Of a stretch of DNA of 15,629 nucleotides, positions 6,540 through 13,766 are shown in pieces. Made by a program: the position numbers and the translations under genes. This stretch comes from an uncultured Oscillospiraceae bacterium. Lineage in GTDB: Bacteria > Bacillota > Clostridia > Oscillospirales > Ruminococcaceae. The stretch spans positions 1 through 15,629 of the forward strand of contig URFD01000026.1 of the NCBI GenBank assembly GCA_900547015.1, in the 5' to 3' direction. The notes under the pieces were generated by a model that was not told the DNA's origin, ran no database searches, and saw nothing but the letters and a program-made list of their open reading frames with translations. Position 1 is the first letter of the stretch; the number at the start of each line of letters is the position of its first letter.

Positions 6540-7121
6540 ATGGCTTTAGTACCTTATGTTGTAGAGCAAACCAATCGCGGAGAACGCTCTTATGATATTT
6601 TTTCCCGTCTGCTCAATGACCGTATCATCATGCTTTGCGATGAGGTCAACGATGCAACCGCAAGCCTGGTCGTAGCCCAGCTGCTGTATCTGGAGGGTCA
6701 GGACCCGGACAAGGACATCAGCCTGTATATCAACAGCCCGGGCGGTTCGGTCACTGCGGGACTTGCCATTTATGATACCATGAAGTATATCAAGTGCGAT
6801 GTATCCACCATCTGCATGGGCATGGCAGCATCGATGGGCGCCTTCTTGCTGTCTGCCGGTACCAAGGGCAAGAGACTGGCTCTGCCAAACTCCACCATCA
6901 TGATCCACCAGCCATCCGGCGGCGCACAGGGTCAGGCGACCGATATGCGTATCCATACCGAGTGGATTCTGGATGTGAAGAAAAAACTCAACAAGATGCT
7001 TTCCGAAGCGACCGGCCAGCCTCTGGAGGTCATCGAGCGCGATACCGAGCGCGACAACTTTATGACAGCTCAGCAGGCGCTGGAGTACGGTCTGGTTGAC
7101 AAAATTATAGACAAACGATAA
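6540..7121 (+). CDS. clpP: ATP-dependent Clp protease proteolytic subunit
   Basis: ClpP forms the tetradecameric serine protease chamber that degrades substrates unfolded by ClpX or ClpC. The 193-residue protein starts with MALVPYVVEQTNRGERSYDI, a mature-type N-terminus with almost no propeptide. The catalytic triad is Ser98 (MAASMGA), His123 (MIHQPSGG) and Asp172 (TERDNF), at the canonical positions. The oxyanion-loop motif SPGGSV is at 66-71. The frame stays open upstream to a TTG at 6510, but GAGAGG (6526-6531) sits eight bases before the ATG at 6540 and family length agrees with that start. clpX follows after 16 bases, so ClpXP is encoded as one unit. Confidence 0.98.
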   Translation: MALVPYVVEQTNRGERSYDIFSRLLNDRIIMLCDEVNDATASLVVAQLLYLEGQDPDKDISLYINSPGGSVTAGLAIYDTMKYIKCDVSTICMGMAASMGAFLLSAGTKGKRLALPNSTIMIHQPSGGAQGQATDMRIHTEWILDVKKKLNKMLSEATGQPLEVIERDTERDNFMTAQQALEYGLVDKIIDKR

Positions 7122-7137
7122 GGACTGGTGTGCGGCA

Positions 7138-8460
7138 ATGCCAAAGATTGATGATAAAATGTTAAGATGCTCGTTCTGCGGAAAGTATCAGGACGAGGTG
7201 GAGCGGATGATTGCCGGTCCGGGGGTGTGCATCTGTAACGAGTGCATCGATTTGTGTCAGGAGGTGCTCGACGGAGATAAGCCCCGCACCTCGGAATCCC
7301 GGTCCAAACGGGAAGCACCGGGCGATACAGTCCCGATGCCAAAGCCACAGGAAATCAAGCAGGTGCTGGATGAGTATGTCATCGGGCAGGAGCGAGCCAA
7401 GCGTGCTTTGAGCGTGGCAATCTACAACCACTACAAACGAATCTTCCTTCGGGACACCGACGACAGCGTGGAAATCACCAAGAGCAACGTGCTGCTGGTC
7501 GGCCCGACCGGAGTAGGTAAAACGATGCTGGCGCAGACTCTGGCAAAAACGATGAATGTACCGTTTGCCATTGCGGATGCGACCACCCTGACCGAGGCAG
7601 GCTATGTCGGCGAGGACGTCGAAAATATCCTGCTGCGCCTGATTCAGGCAGCGGATTGGGACATTGAACGGGCGCAGACCGGCATCATCTACATCGATGA
7701 AATTGATAAGATTGGCAGAAAATCGGAGAACACCTCGATTACCCGTGATGTCAGCGGCGAGGGTGTTCAGCAGGCCCTGCTCAAAATCGTGGAGGGCACG
7801 ATTGCCAATGTACCGCCCAACGGCGGCAGAAAACACCCGAATCAGGAATTCTTGCAGATTGATACCTCCAAGATTCTGTTCATCTGCGGCGGAGCGTTCG
7901 ACGGAATTCAGAAGTCCATCGAAAGCCGTGTTGCCCAGTCCTCTTTGGGCTTCGGCGCACCGATTCAGGACAAAAACCTGCTGGAGCAGGATGTCCTGCT
8001 CTCCCAGATTACCCCTCAGGATTTGGTGAAGTTCGGTCTGATTCCCGAGCTGGTCGGCCGTCTGCCAATTATCGCAACCCTGACCAGTCTGGACAAGGAT
8101 GCACTGGTTCGCATCCTGACCGAGCCGAAAAACTCGCTGGTCAAGCAGTACAAGAAGCTGTTTGAGCTGGAGGATGTTCAGCTGGAATTTGAGCAGGATG
8201 CGCTGGAAGCGATTGCAGAAAAGGCCATTGAGCGCAAGACCGGCGCCCGTGGCTTGAGAGCCATCATGGAAGAGGTGCTGGACAATCTGATGTTCGAGTC
8301 GCCGTCCGACCAGACCATCACCCGAATCGTTGTGACCCGGGAAGGTGTGGAGGACAAAAAGACCTTCGACTACGAGCATGACCCGCTCAAAAAGCCGGTC
8401 CGCATGATGATTCCGGTGTCTCCCGAAAAGGGCAAGGGCTCCAAAAGACGCAAGGCTTAA
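7138..8460 (+). CDS. clpX: Clp protease ATP-binding subunit ClpX
   Basis: ClpX is the hexameric AAA+ unfoldase that recognises tagged substrates (for example ssrA-tagged) and feeds them to ClpP. The 440-residue protein has an N-terminal zinc-binding domain with Cys11, Cys14, Cys33 and Cys36, Walker A GPTGVGKT (122-129), pore loop GYVGED (155-160) and Walker B IIYIDEID (183-190). A second pore loop GGRKHP lies at 229-234. The arginine finger is in GLIPELVGRLP (Arg308) and the sensor-2 arginine in GARGLR (Arg371). The ClpP-docking loop reads LGF (270-272) where many homologues have IGF. An extra cysteine (Cys31) lies in the zinc domain. AAGGA (7120-7124) overlaps the clpP stop region at rather long spacing. 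The end is Lys/Arg-rich (KGSKRRKA). Confidence 0.98.
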   Translation: MPKIDDKMLRCSFCGKYQDEVERMIAGPGVCICNECIDLCQEVLDGDKPRTSESRSKREAPGDTVPMPKPQEIKQVLDEYVIGQERAKRALSVAIYNHYKRIFLRDTDDSVEITKSNVLLVGPTGVGKTMLAQTLAKTMNVPFAIADATTLTEAGYVGEDVENILLRLIQAADWDIERAQTGIIYIDEIDKIGRKSENTSITRDVSGEGVQQALLKIVEGTIANVPPNGGRKHPNQEFLQIDTSKILFICGGAFDGIQKSIESRVAQSSLGFGAPIQDKNLLEQDVLLSQITPQDLVKFGLIPELVGRLPIIATLTSLDKDALVRILTEPKNSLVKQYKKLFELEDVQLEFEQDALEAIAEKAIERKTGARGLRAIMEEVLDNLMFESPSDQTITRIVVTREGVEDKKTFDYEHDPLKKPVRMMIPVSPEKGKGSKRRKA

Positions 8461-8497
8461 AGCCCGGTGAAAACAGGGTATCACAAAACGCTGACAA

Positions 8498-8524
8498 GCG
8501 TCTGCGGCAGGCAAGCCCAGACGC
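8498..8524 (+). terminator. Hairpin after clpX, possible terminator
   Basis: GCGTCTG (8498-8504) pairs with CAGACGC (8518-8524), and the inner GGC (8506-8508) pairs with GCC (8515-8517), giving about 10 bp with one unpaired C. A T-rich stretch (TTTCTTTTTCT, 8530-8540) follows, but only about six bases after the stem. It is therefore an imperfect intrinsic terminator at best. It is the first of three hairpins between clpX and lon. Confidence 0.5.
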
Positions 8525-8542
8525 ACAGATTTCTTTTTCTCT

Positions 8543-8574
8543 GCCCTTTCTTTTCAAAGAAAAGGCAAAGGGGC
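8543..8574 (+). promoter_or_regulatory. Hairpin that overlaps the next terminator-like stem
   Basis: GCCCTTT (8543-8549) can pair with AAAGGGGC (8567-8574), with one extra G. The inner CTTTTC (8550-8555) pairs with GAAAAG (8559-8564) around an AAA loop, leaving GC unpaired at 8565-8566. Bases 8570-8574 are also the 5' arm of the following hairpin, so the two structures exclude each other, as in an antiterminator/terminator pair. No ligand-binding domain is recognised. Confidence 0.4.
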
Positions 8575-8603
8575 GTCCCTATTTACAGGGATGCTCCTTT
8601 GTT
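8570..8603 (+). terminator. Terminator-like hairpin between clpX and lon
   Basis: GGGGCGTCCCT (8570-8580) pairs over 11 positions, including two G-U pairs, with AGGGATGCTCC (8587-8597) around the loop ATTTAC. TTTGTT follows (8598-8603), a short and interrupted U-tract. It probably ends clpX transcription, at least in part. The loop and 3' arm overlap the lon promoter. Confidence 0.65.
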
Positions 8604-8610
8604 ATATAAT
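8582..8610 (+). promoter_or_regulatory. Sigma-A type promoter of lon
   Basis: TTTACA (8582-8587, five of six matches to TTGACA) and TATAAT (8605-8610, perfect) are separated by exactly 17 bases. Transcription would start near 8617, leaving a leader of about 130 bases before lon. The -35 box lies within the loop of the hairpin at 8570-8597. No CIRCE or CtsR operator is seen around it. Confidence 0.78.
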
Positions 8611-8637
8611 GATAGGACAGCCGGAGCTAATTTGGAA

Positions 8638-8670
8638 GGAAGCAGGCTTTGCAGGACAAGGACTGCTTCC
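8638..8670 (+). promoter_or_regulatory. Hairpin in the lon leader
   Basis: GGAAGCAG (8638-8645) and CTGCTTCC (8663-8670) form a perfect 8 bp stem with a 17-base loop, about 20 bases into the predicted lon transcript. A second short stem, CCGT-CCC with GGG-A-ACGG, can form at about 8704-8725, just before the ribosome binding site. There is no U-tract. A role in lon mRNA stability or translation is possible but unproven. Confidence 0.4.
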
Positions 8671-8747
8671 CCTGAAATAAATAGAAATGCTGGAAAATAG
8701 AGGACCGTCCCTTTTGGGGGGAACGGGAAAAGGAAAGGTGAGACATC

Positions 8748-11192
8748 ATGACCCAAGAACAGATCCAGATGACCGAGGTGCAGACGCTGCGCCTGCCGAC
8801 TATCGCCATCCGGGGACTGGTGATGTTCCCGAATATGGTGCTGCATTTTGATGTGGCGCGTCAGAAATCGATTCTGGCGCTCAACCGCGCCATGCAGGGA
8901 AACCAGAAGATTTTTCTGGTGACACAGAAAAACAGCCGGGTGGAAAACCCGACGAAGGAAGATTTATACACCGTGGGTGTTGTGGCAAAGGTAAAGCAGA
9001 TTCTCAAGGCACAGAGCGAGTCAGTCCGCGTAGTTGTGGAAGGCCAGTACCGTGCCAGAATGTGCGAGCTGATTTCCACCGAGCCGTTTTACGAGGCGAT
9101 GTGCGAGGAGATGCCGATGCTTCCGGTGAAGGAGGGCAAGCACCTGACGGTGGATGCCTACCTGCGGGTGGTCAAGGACTTGTTTGAAGAATACTGCTTC
9201 TATGCGCCCAAGATGCCCAAGGATTTGGTAGTCAACATCATCGGCGCAGAGGACCCGGTTTTCGTCAGCGAGTATCTCAGCCAGAATCTGGGCTTCTCGC
9301 TGGAAGATAAACAGATGATTTTGGAGGAGTCGAGCATCCGCAAGCGTTTGGAAATGCTGTCCACTCTGCTGCGCCGCGAGAACGATATTCTGGCCATCGA
9401 GCACAGCATCGCCGAGCGGGTCAAGGACCAGATGGACCGTAACCAGAAGGAGTACTACCTGCGCGAGCAGATCAAGGCCATCCGTGCCGAGCTGGGAGAG
9501 GACGAGGACGGCGACACCGAAATCGAGAAATACCGCACCCGCCTCAGAGAGATTGAGCCGGACGAGGAGACCGAGAAGAAGCTGACTGAGGAAATCAACA
9601 AGCTCTCCAAGATGGTGTTCAACAGCCAAGAGGCGATGGTTTCCAGAAACTATCTGGACACCGTCTTTTCGCTGCCGTGGAACAAGCTGACCGAGGACAA
9701 GCTGGACATCGCAGCGGCGCGGGAAAAGCTGGATGCAGACCACTACGGCCTGCAAAAAGTCAAGGAGCGTATCTTGGAGATTCTGGCGGTACGCAAGCTG
9801 GAGCCGAACATCAAGGGACAGATCATCTGTCTGGTCGGCCCTCCCGGTGTGGGCAAGACCTCGATTGCAAGGTCGATTGCCGAAGCGATGGGCAGAAAGT
9901 ATGTCCGGATGAGCTTGGGCGGTGTGCGTGACGAAGCAGATATTCGCGGCCACCGCAAGACCTACATCGGCGCGATGCCCGGCAGAGTGGTGTCTGCGCT
10001 CAAGCAGGCGGACAGCATGAATCCGCTGATGCTGCTGGACGAAATCGACAAGCTGGGCAGCGACTTTAAGGGCGACCCGTCCTCGGCTCTGCTGGAGGTT
10101 TTGGACTCGGAGCAGAACTTTGCCTTCCGGGACCACTACTTGGAGATTCCGCTGGATTTGAGCAACGTGCTGTTCTTTGCGACAGCAAACGATGCCTCCA
10201 CTATCCCGGCGCCGCTGTATGACCGTATGGAAATCATCAACCTGTCCAGCTATACCCGCGAGGAAAAATTCCAGATTGCAAAGCGGCATCTGGTTCCAAA
10301 GCAGGTCAAGCGCCATGGACTCAACGGACGCACCTGCCGCTTCTATGACGATGCGCTCTACTCCCTGATTGACCATTACGTTCGTGAGGCCGGCGTCAGA
10401 ACGCTGGAACGGGAAATTGCAACCTTGTGCCGCAAGAGCGCCAAGATGATTGTGGAGGGAGAGAAGAAGAGCTGCCACATCAGCGCCAAGATGCTGGAAT
10501 CGTTGCTGGGCCCGCAGAAGTATAAGGACGACGACATCCAGAAGGAAGATTTGGTCGGTGTTGTCAACGGTCTGGCATGGACTGCGGTGGGCGGAGAAAT
10601 CCTGCAAGCAGAGGTTGCAGTGGTGGACGGCACCGGCAAGCTGGAGCTGACCGGCTCGCTGGGCGATGTCATGAAGGAGTCGGCAAAGGCAGCCATTACC
10701 TGTGTCCGCAGCCTGTGCGACCGGTACGGCATCGACAAGGACTTCTACAAGACCAAGGATATTCATATCCACTTCCCGGAGGGCGCTGTGCCGAAGGATG
10801 GCCCATCGGCAGGCGTCACCATCACAACGGCGCTGGTGTCTGCCCTGAGCGGCATCCCGGTGCGCCACGATGTTGCCATGACCGGTGAAATCACCCTGCG
10901 TGGCAGAGTGCTGCCGATTGGCGGACTCAAGGAAAAGACAATGGCAGCCTACCGCAACGGCATGAAGACGGTCGTCATCCCGCAGGCAAACGAGCCGGAC
11001 CTGTACGAGGTGGACCCGGTGGTCAAGGAGAACATCACCTTTGTGACAGCAAAGGAAATCGGGACTGTGCTGGAAAAGGCACTGGTGCCGATGCTGCCGC
11101 TGTGTCCGCAGGACAGCAATCCTCCGGTCAAGAAAAACGCAAGAACATTGCCCGAGCCTCCGGCAACGGACTGCTCGCGCATCAACGCATAG
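8748..11192 (+). CDS. lon: ATP-dependent Lon protease
   Basis: Lon (LonA type) is a homohexameric AAA+ serine protease that degrades misfolded and regulatory proteins in the cytoplasm. The 814-residue protein has an N-terminal substrate-binding domain (about 14-210, starting LRLPTIAIRGLVMFP). A charged coiled-coil region follows at about 210-300. The AAA+ module has Walker A GPPGVGKT (364-371) and Walker B LMLLDEID (Asp431, Glu432). The protease domain has Ser687 in KDGPSAG and Lys730 in GGLKEKT, the catalytic dyad. It ends with a tail of about 35 residues (PLCPQDSNPPVKKNAR onward), Pro-, Lys- and Cys-containing and longer than in typical LonA of about 775-785 residues. AAAGGTG just upstream is the ribosome binding site. 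It has its own promoter, and engB follows closely. Confidence 0.98.
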   Translation: MTQEQIQMTEVQTLRLPTIAIRGLVMFPNMVLHFDVARQKSILALNRAMQGNQKIFLVTQKNSRVENPTKEDLYTVGVVAKVKQILKAQSESVRVVVEGQYRARMCELISTEPFYEAMCEEMPMLPVKEGKHLTVDAYLRVVKDLFEEYCFYAPKMPKDLVVNIIGAEDPVFVSEYLSQNLGFSLEDKQMILEESSIRKRLEMLSTLLRRENDILAIEHSIAERVKDQMDRNQKEYYLREQIKAIRAELGEDEDGDTEIEKYRTRLREIEPDEETEKKLTEEINKLSKMVFNSQEAMVSRNYLDTVFSLPWNKLTEDKLDIAAAREKLDADHYGLQKVKERILEILAVRKLEPNIKGQIICLVGPPGVGKTSIARSIAEAMGRKYVRMSLGGVRDEADIRGHRKTYIGAMPGRVVSALKQADSMNPLMLLDEIDKLGSDFKGDPSSALLEVLDSEQNFAFRDHYLEIPLDLSNVLFFATANDASTIPAPLYDRMEIINLSSYTREEKFQIAKRHLVPKQVKRHGLNGRTCRFYDDALYSLIDHYVREAGVRTLEREIATLCRKSAKMIVEGEKKSCHISAKMLESLLGPQKYKDDDIQKEDLVGVVNGLAWTAVGGEILQAEVAVVDGTGKLELTGSLGDVMKESAKAAITCVRSLCDRYGIDKDFYKTKDIHIHFPEGAVPKDGPSAGVTITTALVSALSGIPVRHDVAMTGEITLRGRVLPIGGLKEKTMAAYRNGMKTVVIPQANEPDLYEVDPVVKENITFVTAKEIGTVLEKALVPMLPLCPQDSNPPVKKNARTLPEPPATDCSRINA

Positions 11193-11219
11193 GACTGCAA
11201 GAGAAAGGAACGGGCAGGA

Positions 11220-11837
11220 ATGAATTATCACAATGTCGTCTTTGAGACATCGTTCGGCAAGGCAAGCCAGCTGACCCAGTCGGATTTGGTGGAGATTGCC
11301 TTTGCGGGACGCTCCAATGTGGGCAAATCCAGCCTCATCAACAAGATATTCAATCGCCGTGCGCTGGCTCGTGTCAGCGCAGTCCCGGGCAAAACGGCAA
11401 CCATCAACTTTTTCCGTCTGGAAAATGTCCGCTTTGCCGACCTGCCGGGCTACGGCTACGCCAAGGTCTCCCACGGAGAAAAGGAGCGCTGGGGCGATTT
11501 AATCGAAACCTACTTCAACAGCGAACGACGCATCGGACTGGTCTTTCAGCTGATTGATATGCGCCATGCACCGACCAAGGACGACCTGATGATGGTGGAT
11601 TTTCTGATCGAAAATGAATTCCCCTTTGTGGTGGTGCTGACCAAAAAGGACAAGCTCTCCAAAAAGCAGCAGGAGGAGCGTCTGCGGGCGCTCCAGACCG
11701 AGCTGCCCTGTGCCGACCAAATCCACATGGTTCCGTTTTCCGCGATGAACGGCGACGGAGTCGAGGAGCTGCGGGCGATTATCGACGAGATTTCGCAGGA
11801 GGATTTGCAGGCAGAGGACGAGGCAGAGGAAGAATAG
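11220..11837 (+). CDS. engB: Ribosome biogenesis GTP-binding protein EngB (YsxC/YihA)
   Basis: EngB is an essential TRAFAC-class GTPase in many bacteria and takes part in late 50S subunit assembly. The 205-residue protein has G1 GRSNVGKS (30-37), a G2 threonine in PGKTATINFF (Thr59), G3 DLPGYGYA (74-81), G4 TKKD (141-144) and G5 SAM (174-176). A very acidic C-terminal tail follows (EDLQAEDEAEEE). AAAGGA (11204-11209) supports the ATG at 11220. It starts 27 bases after the lon stop, the classical lon-engB order of Firmicutes, and is probably cotranscribed with lon. The first residues, NVVFETSFGKASQL, match the family start, so the length is complete. Confidence 0.97.
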   Translation: MNYHNVVFETSFGKASQLTQSDLVEIAFAGRSNVGKSSLINKIFNRRALARVSAVPGKTATINFFRLENVRFADLPGYGYAKVSHGEKERWGDLIETYFNSERRIGLVFQLIDMRHAPTKDDLMMVDFLIENEFPFVVVLTKKDKLSKKQQEERLRALQTELPCADQIHMVPFSAMNGDGVEELRAIIDEISQEDLQAEDEAEEE

Positions 11838-11846
11838 AGAAAAAAA

Positions 11847-11944
11847 CATCCCTTCGGGTTGTGTGACGAACGGGATGGATGGCGGCATCAAATTGGGATG
11901 ACCGCCAAGGGTTCGGCGCTCGGTGCCGGACAAGAGGACGAACC
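11847..11944 (+). promoter_or_regulatory. Three tandem hairpins in the engB-lysA spacer
   Basis: Hairpin 1 pairs CATCCCTTCG (11847-11856) with CGAA-C-GGGATG (11867-11877), with a bulged C. Hairpin 2 pairs TGGCGGCATC (11880-11889) with GATG-A-CCGCCA (11897-11907), with a bulged A. Hairpin 3 pairs GGTTCG (11910-11915) with CGAACC (11939-11944). They lie two bases apart and fill the whole spacer up to the lysA ribosome binding site. None has a U-tract, so they are not ordinary terminators. I see no lysine riboswitch consensus in this short region. A leader regulating lysA, or an mRNA-processing element between engB and lysA, is possible. Confidence 0.45.
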
Positions 11945-11962
11945 AGGGAAAGGAAACGAAAT

Positions 11963-13261
11963 ATGAAACAATCGGAATGTTTGGGGGTCAATGAACAGGG
12001 CCACCTGACGCTGGGCGGCTGTGATACCGTCGAGCTGGCAGAGCAGTACGGAACCCCGCTGTATCTTTTGGACGAGGCGGGAGTTCGGGCAGCCTGCCGC
12101 AGCTACCGTGAATCCATCGAGCGGTTCTATCAGGGCAGAGGAATGGTCTGCTATGCAAGCAAGGCCTTCTGCTGCAAGGAGATTTACCGGCTGATGGACA
12201 GCGAGCAGATGGGAGTGGATGTGGTTTCGGAGGGCGAGCTGTACACCGCGCTGGCAGCCGGCTTTCCGGCGGAGCGCATCTGCTTCCACGGAAACAACAA
12301 GACCGACCGTGAGCTGTGCTATGCTTTGGACAGCGATATCGGGCTGATTATTGTGGACAACCGCTATGAGCTGGAGCGGCTCAACCGCTTTGCCGAACAG
12401 CGCGGCAAATGTCCGTCGATTGCCTTCCGTATCAAGCCGGGCGTGGATGCCCACACCCACGAGTTTGTTCGCACCGGTCAAATTGACAGCAAATTCGGCG
12501 TCGCTCTGGAAACGGGAGAGGCGGTGGAGATTGTCCGCGAGGCGCTTGCACTGGACCATGTTCGCCTCAAAGGGGTGCATTGTCACATCGGTTCCCAGAT
12601 TTTTGAGCTGGAGCCGTTTGAGCTGGCAGCCCAGAGGATGGTCGAGTTCATGGCGCAGGTGCGTCAGGAGACCGGGTTTGTCATCGAGGAGCTGGATTTG
12701 GGCGGAGGCTTTGGCATCTGCTACACCGAGAGCGATGCCGCTCTGCGCTATGACAGCTATATGGAAAAGGTGTCGCAGGTGGTTCGGGATACTTGCCGGA
12801 GTCTGGATTTCCCGCAGCCGTTTGTGATGCTTGAGCCGGGACGCTCGATTGTCGGCTCCTCCGGCATCACCCTGTATACGGCAGGCGCCATCAAGGAAAT
12901 CCCCGGTGTGCGCACCTATGTGGCGGTGGACGGCGGCATGACCGACAACCCCCGCTATGCTTTGTACCAGTCGGAATATGAGGCGGTCGTCGCAAATCGT
13001 GCCGACCAGCCGAAAACGATGACCGTCACACTGGCAGGCAAATGCTGCGAAAGCGGCGACCTGCTCGGCGAGAATATGCCCATCCAGCCGGTTGGCAGCG
13101 GCGACATTGTAGCGGTGCTGTCTACCGGAGCCTACAACTATTCGATGGCATCCAACTACAATCGCCTGTGCCGTCCGGCAGTGGTGATGGTTAACCACGG
13201 GGAGCCCCGTGTCATCGTTCAAAGAGAGTCGCTGGAGGATTTGATTCGCAACGACCTCTAG
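11963..13261 (+). CDS. lysA: Diaminopimelate decarboxylase
   Basis: LysA is a PLP enzyme that decarboxylates meso-diaminopimelate to L-lysine, the last step of lysine synthesis. The 432-residue protein (fold type III, alanine-racemase-like barrel plus beta domain) has the PLP lysine Lys67 in YASKAF, HIGSQ (208-212), the phosphate-binding GGGFG (247-251), EPGRS (291-295) and the catalytic cysteine motif CESGD (362-366). The beta domain ends with GAYNYSMASNYNR, typical of the family. The frame is open upstream to 11879, but that extension is Arg-rich junk over the hairpin region. GGGAAAGGAAA directly before the ATG at 11963 fixes the start. No other lysine gene is adjacent, so it is a detached biosynthetic gene here. 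Confidence 0.97.
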   Translation: MKQSECLGVNEQGHLTLGGCDTVELAEQYGTPLYLLDEAGVRAACRSYRESIERFYQGRGMVCYASKAFCCKEIYRLMDSEQMGVDVVSEGELYTALAAGFPAERICFHGNNKTDRELCYALDSDIGLIIVDNRYELERLNRFAEQRGKCPSIAFRIKPGVDAHTHEFVRTGQIDSKFGVALETGEAVEIVREALALDHVRLKGVHCHIGSQIFELEPFELAAQRMVEFMAQVRQETGFVIEELDLGGGFGICYTESDAALRYDSYMEKVSQVVRDTCRSLDFPQPFVMLEPGRSIVGSSGITLYTAGAIKEIPGVRTYVAVDGGMTDNPRYALYQSEYEAVVANRADQPKTMTVTLAGKCCESGDLLGENMPIQPVGSGDIVAVLSTGAYNYSMASNYNRLCRPAVVMVNHGEPRVIVQRESLEDLIRNDL

Positions 13262-13374
13262 CACGAATGGGGAAAATGCCCCGAGAAATCGGCGACGGTG
13301 CAAAGAATTTGTTTAACAGTGCTAAATGCACAAAAAAGGATGAGGTTCTCATGCTATCTACATAATAATTTTTT

Positions 13375-13397
13375 AAGTTCTGCAAAAAGTGGAACTT
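13375..13397 (+). promoter_or_regulatory. Inverted repeat upstream of the YerC-like regulator, candidate operator
   Basis: AAGTTC (13375-13380) and GAACTT (13392-13397) form a perfect 6 bp inverted repeat with an 11-base centre. It lies just upstream of the -35 box at 13403. Its place next to a TrpR-like repressor gene suggests an operator, perhaps for autoregulation. This rests on position and symmetry only. Confidence 0.35.
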
Positions 13398-13402
13398 CGT
13401 CC

Positions 13403-13431
13403 TTTACTTCACTCCTATAAAATGTTAAAAT
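13403..13431 (+). promoter_or_regulatory. Promoter of the YerC-like regulator and methyltransferase
   Basis: TTTACT (13403-13408) and TAAAAT (13426-13431) are 17 bases apart and resemble a sigma-A promoter. An overlapping alternative -10 TATAAA is at 13416-13421. The AT-rich character of 13355-13450 contrasts with the surrounding genes. The rest of the lysA-yerC gap (13262-13374) holds only weak stems, such as GGGGAAAATGCCCC at 13269-13282, without a U-tract. Confidence 0.55.
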
Positions 13432-13466
13432 GAAGGTCGATTAAAAAGGCAGGAGGACATTGGAAA

Positions 13467-13766
13467 ATGAATTCGAAACTCAAAGAACTCAATGTGGATT
13501 TTCTGTTTCAGGCAATCCTGAAGCTGGAAACGGTGGACGAATGCTACAAGTTTTTCGAGGATCTGTGCACGATGCCGGAGCTCAAGGCGCTTTCGCAGCG
13601 TTTGCTGGTTGCCAAGATGCTTGACGAACACCGGGTCTACAGCGACATTGTGGCGGAGACCGGAGCCAGCACCGCAACCATCAGCCGTGTCAACCGTTCG
13701 CTCAACTACGGGTGTGACGGATACCGGGTCGTTTTTGAAAGGTTAGACAAAAAAGATGAGCTATAA
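13467..13766 (+). CDS. YerC/YecD family TrpR-related transcriptional regulator
   Basis: The 99-residue protein is a small all-helical DNA-binding protein of the TrpR superfamily, YerC/YecD branch. The recognisable parts are FLFQAILKLETVDECYKFFE (13-31 region), DLCTMPELKALSQRLLVAKM (residues 32-51) and the helix-turn-helix VAETGASTATISRVNRSLNY (62-81). Typical members of this branch do not have the tryptophan-binding role proven for enterobacterial TrpR, so the effector is unknown. The start at 13467 is supported by AGGAGG (13451-13456). The end overlaps the methyltransferase start by 11 bases, so the two are translationally coupled. An inverted repeat and a promoter lie upstream. Confidence 0.93.
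   Translation: MNSKLKELNVDFLFQAILKLETVDECYKFFEDLCTMPELKALSQRLLVAKMLDEHRVYSDIVAETGASTATISRVNRSLNYGCDGYRVVFERLDKKDEL

Noticed and set aside
9021..11474. Long open frame of 817 codons on the - strand opposite lon and engB
   Set aside because: It spans two well-defined genes and is a shadow produced by their codon bias; no ribosome binding site or domain was seen.
11879..11962. N-terminal extension of lysA from an ATG at 11879
   Set aside because: The extension is Arg-rich, covers the hairpin region and is not family-like; a good ribosome binding site precedes the ATG at 11963.
11838..11962. Lysine riboswitch before lysA
   Set aside because: The spacer is too short (125 bases) and does not show the conserved L-box core sequences, although it is rich in hairpins.
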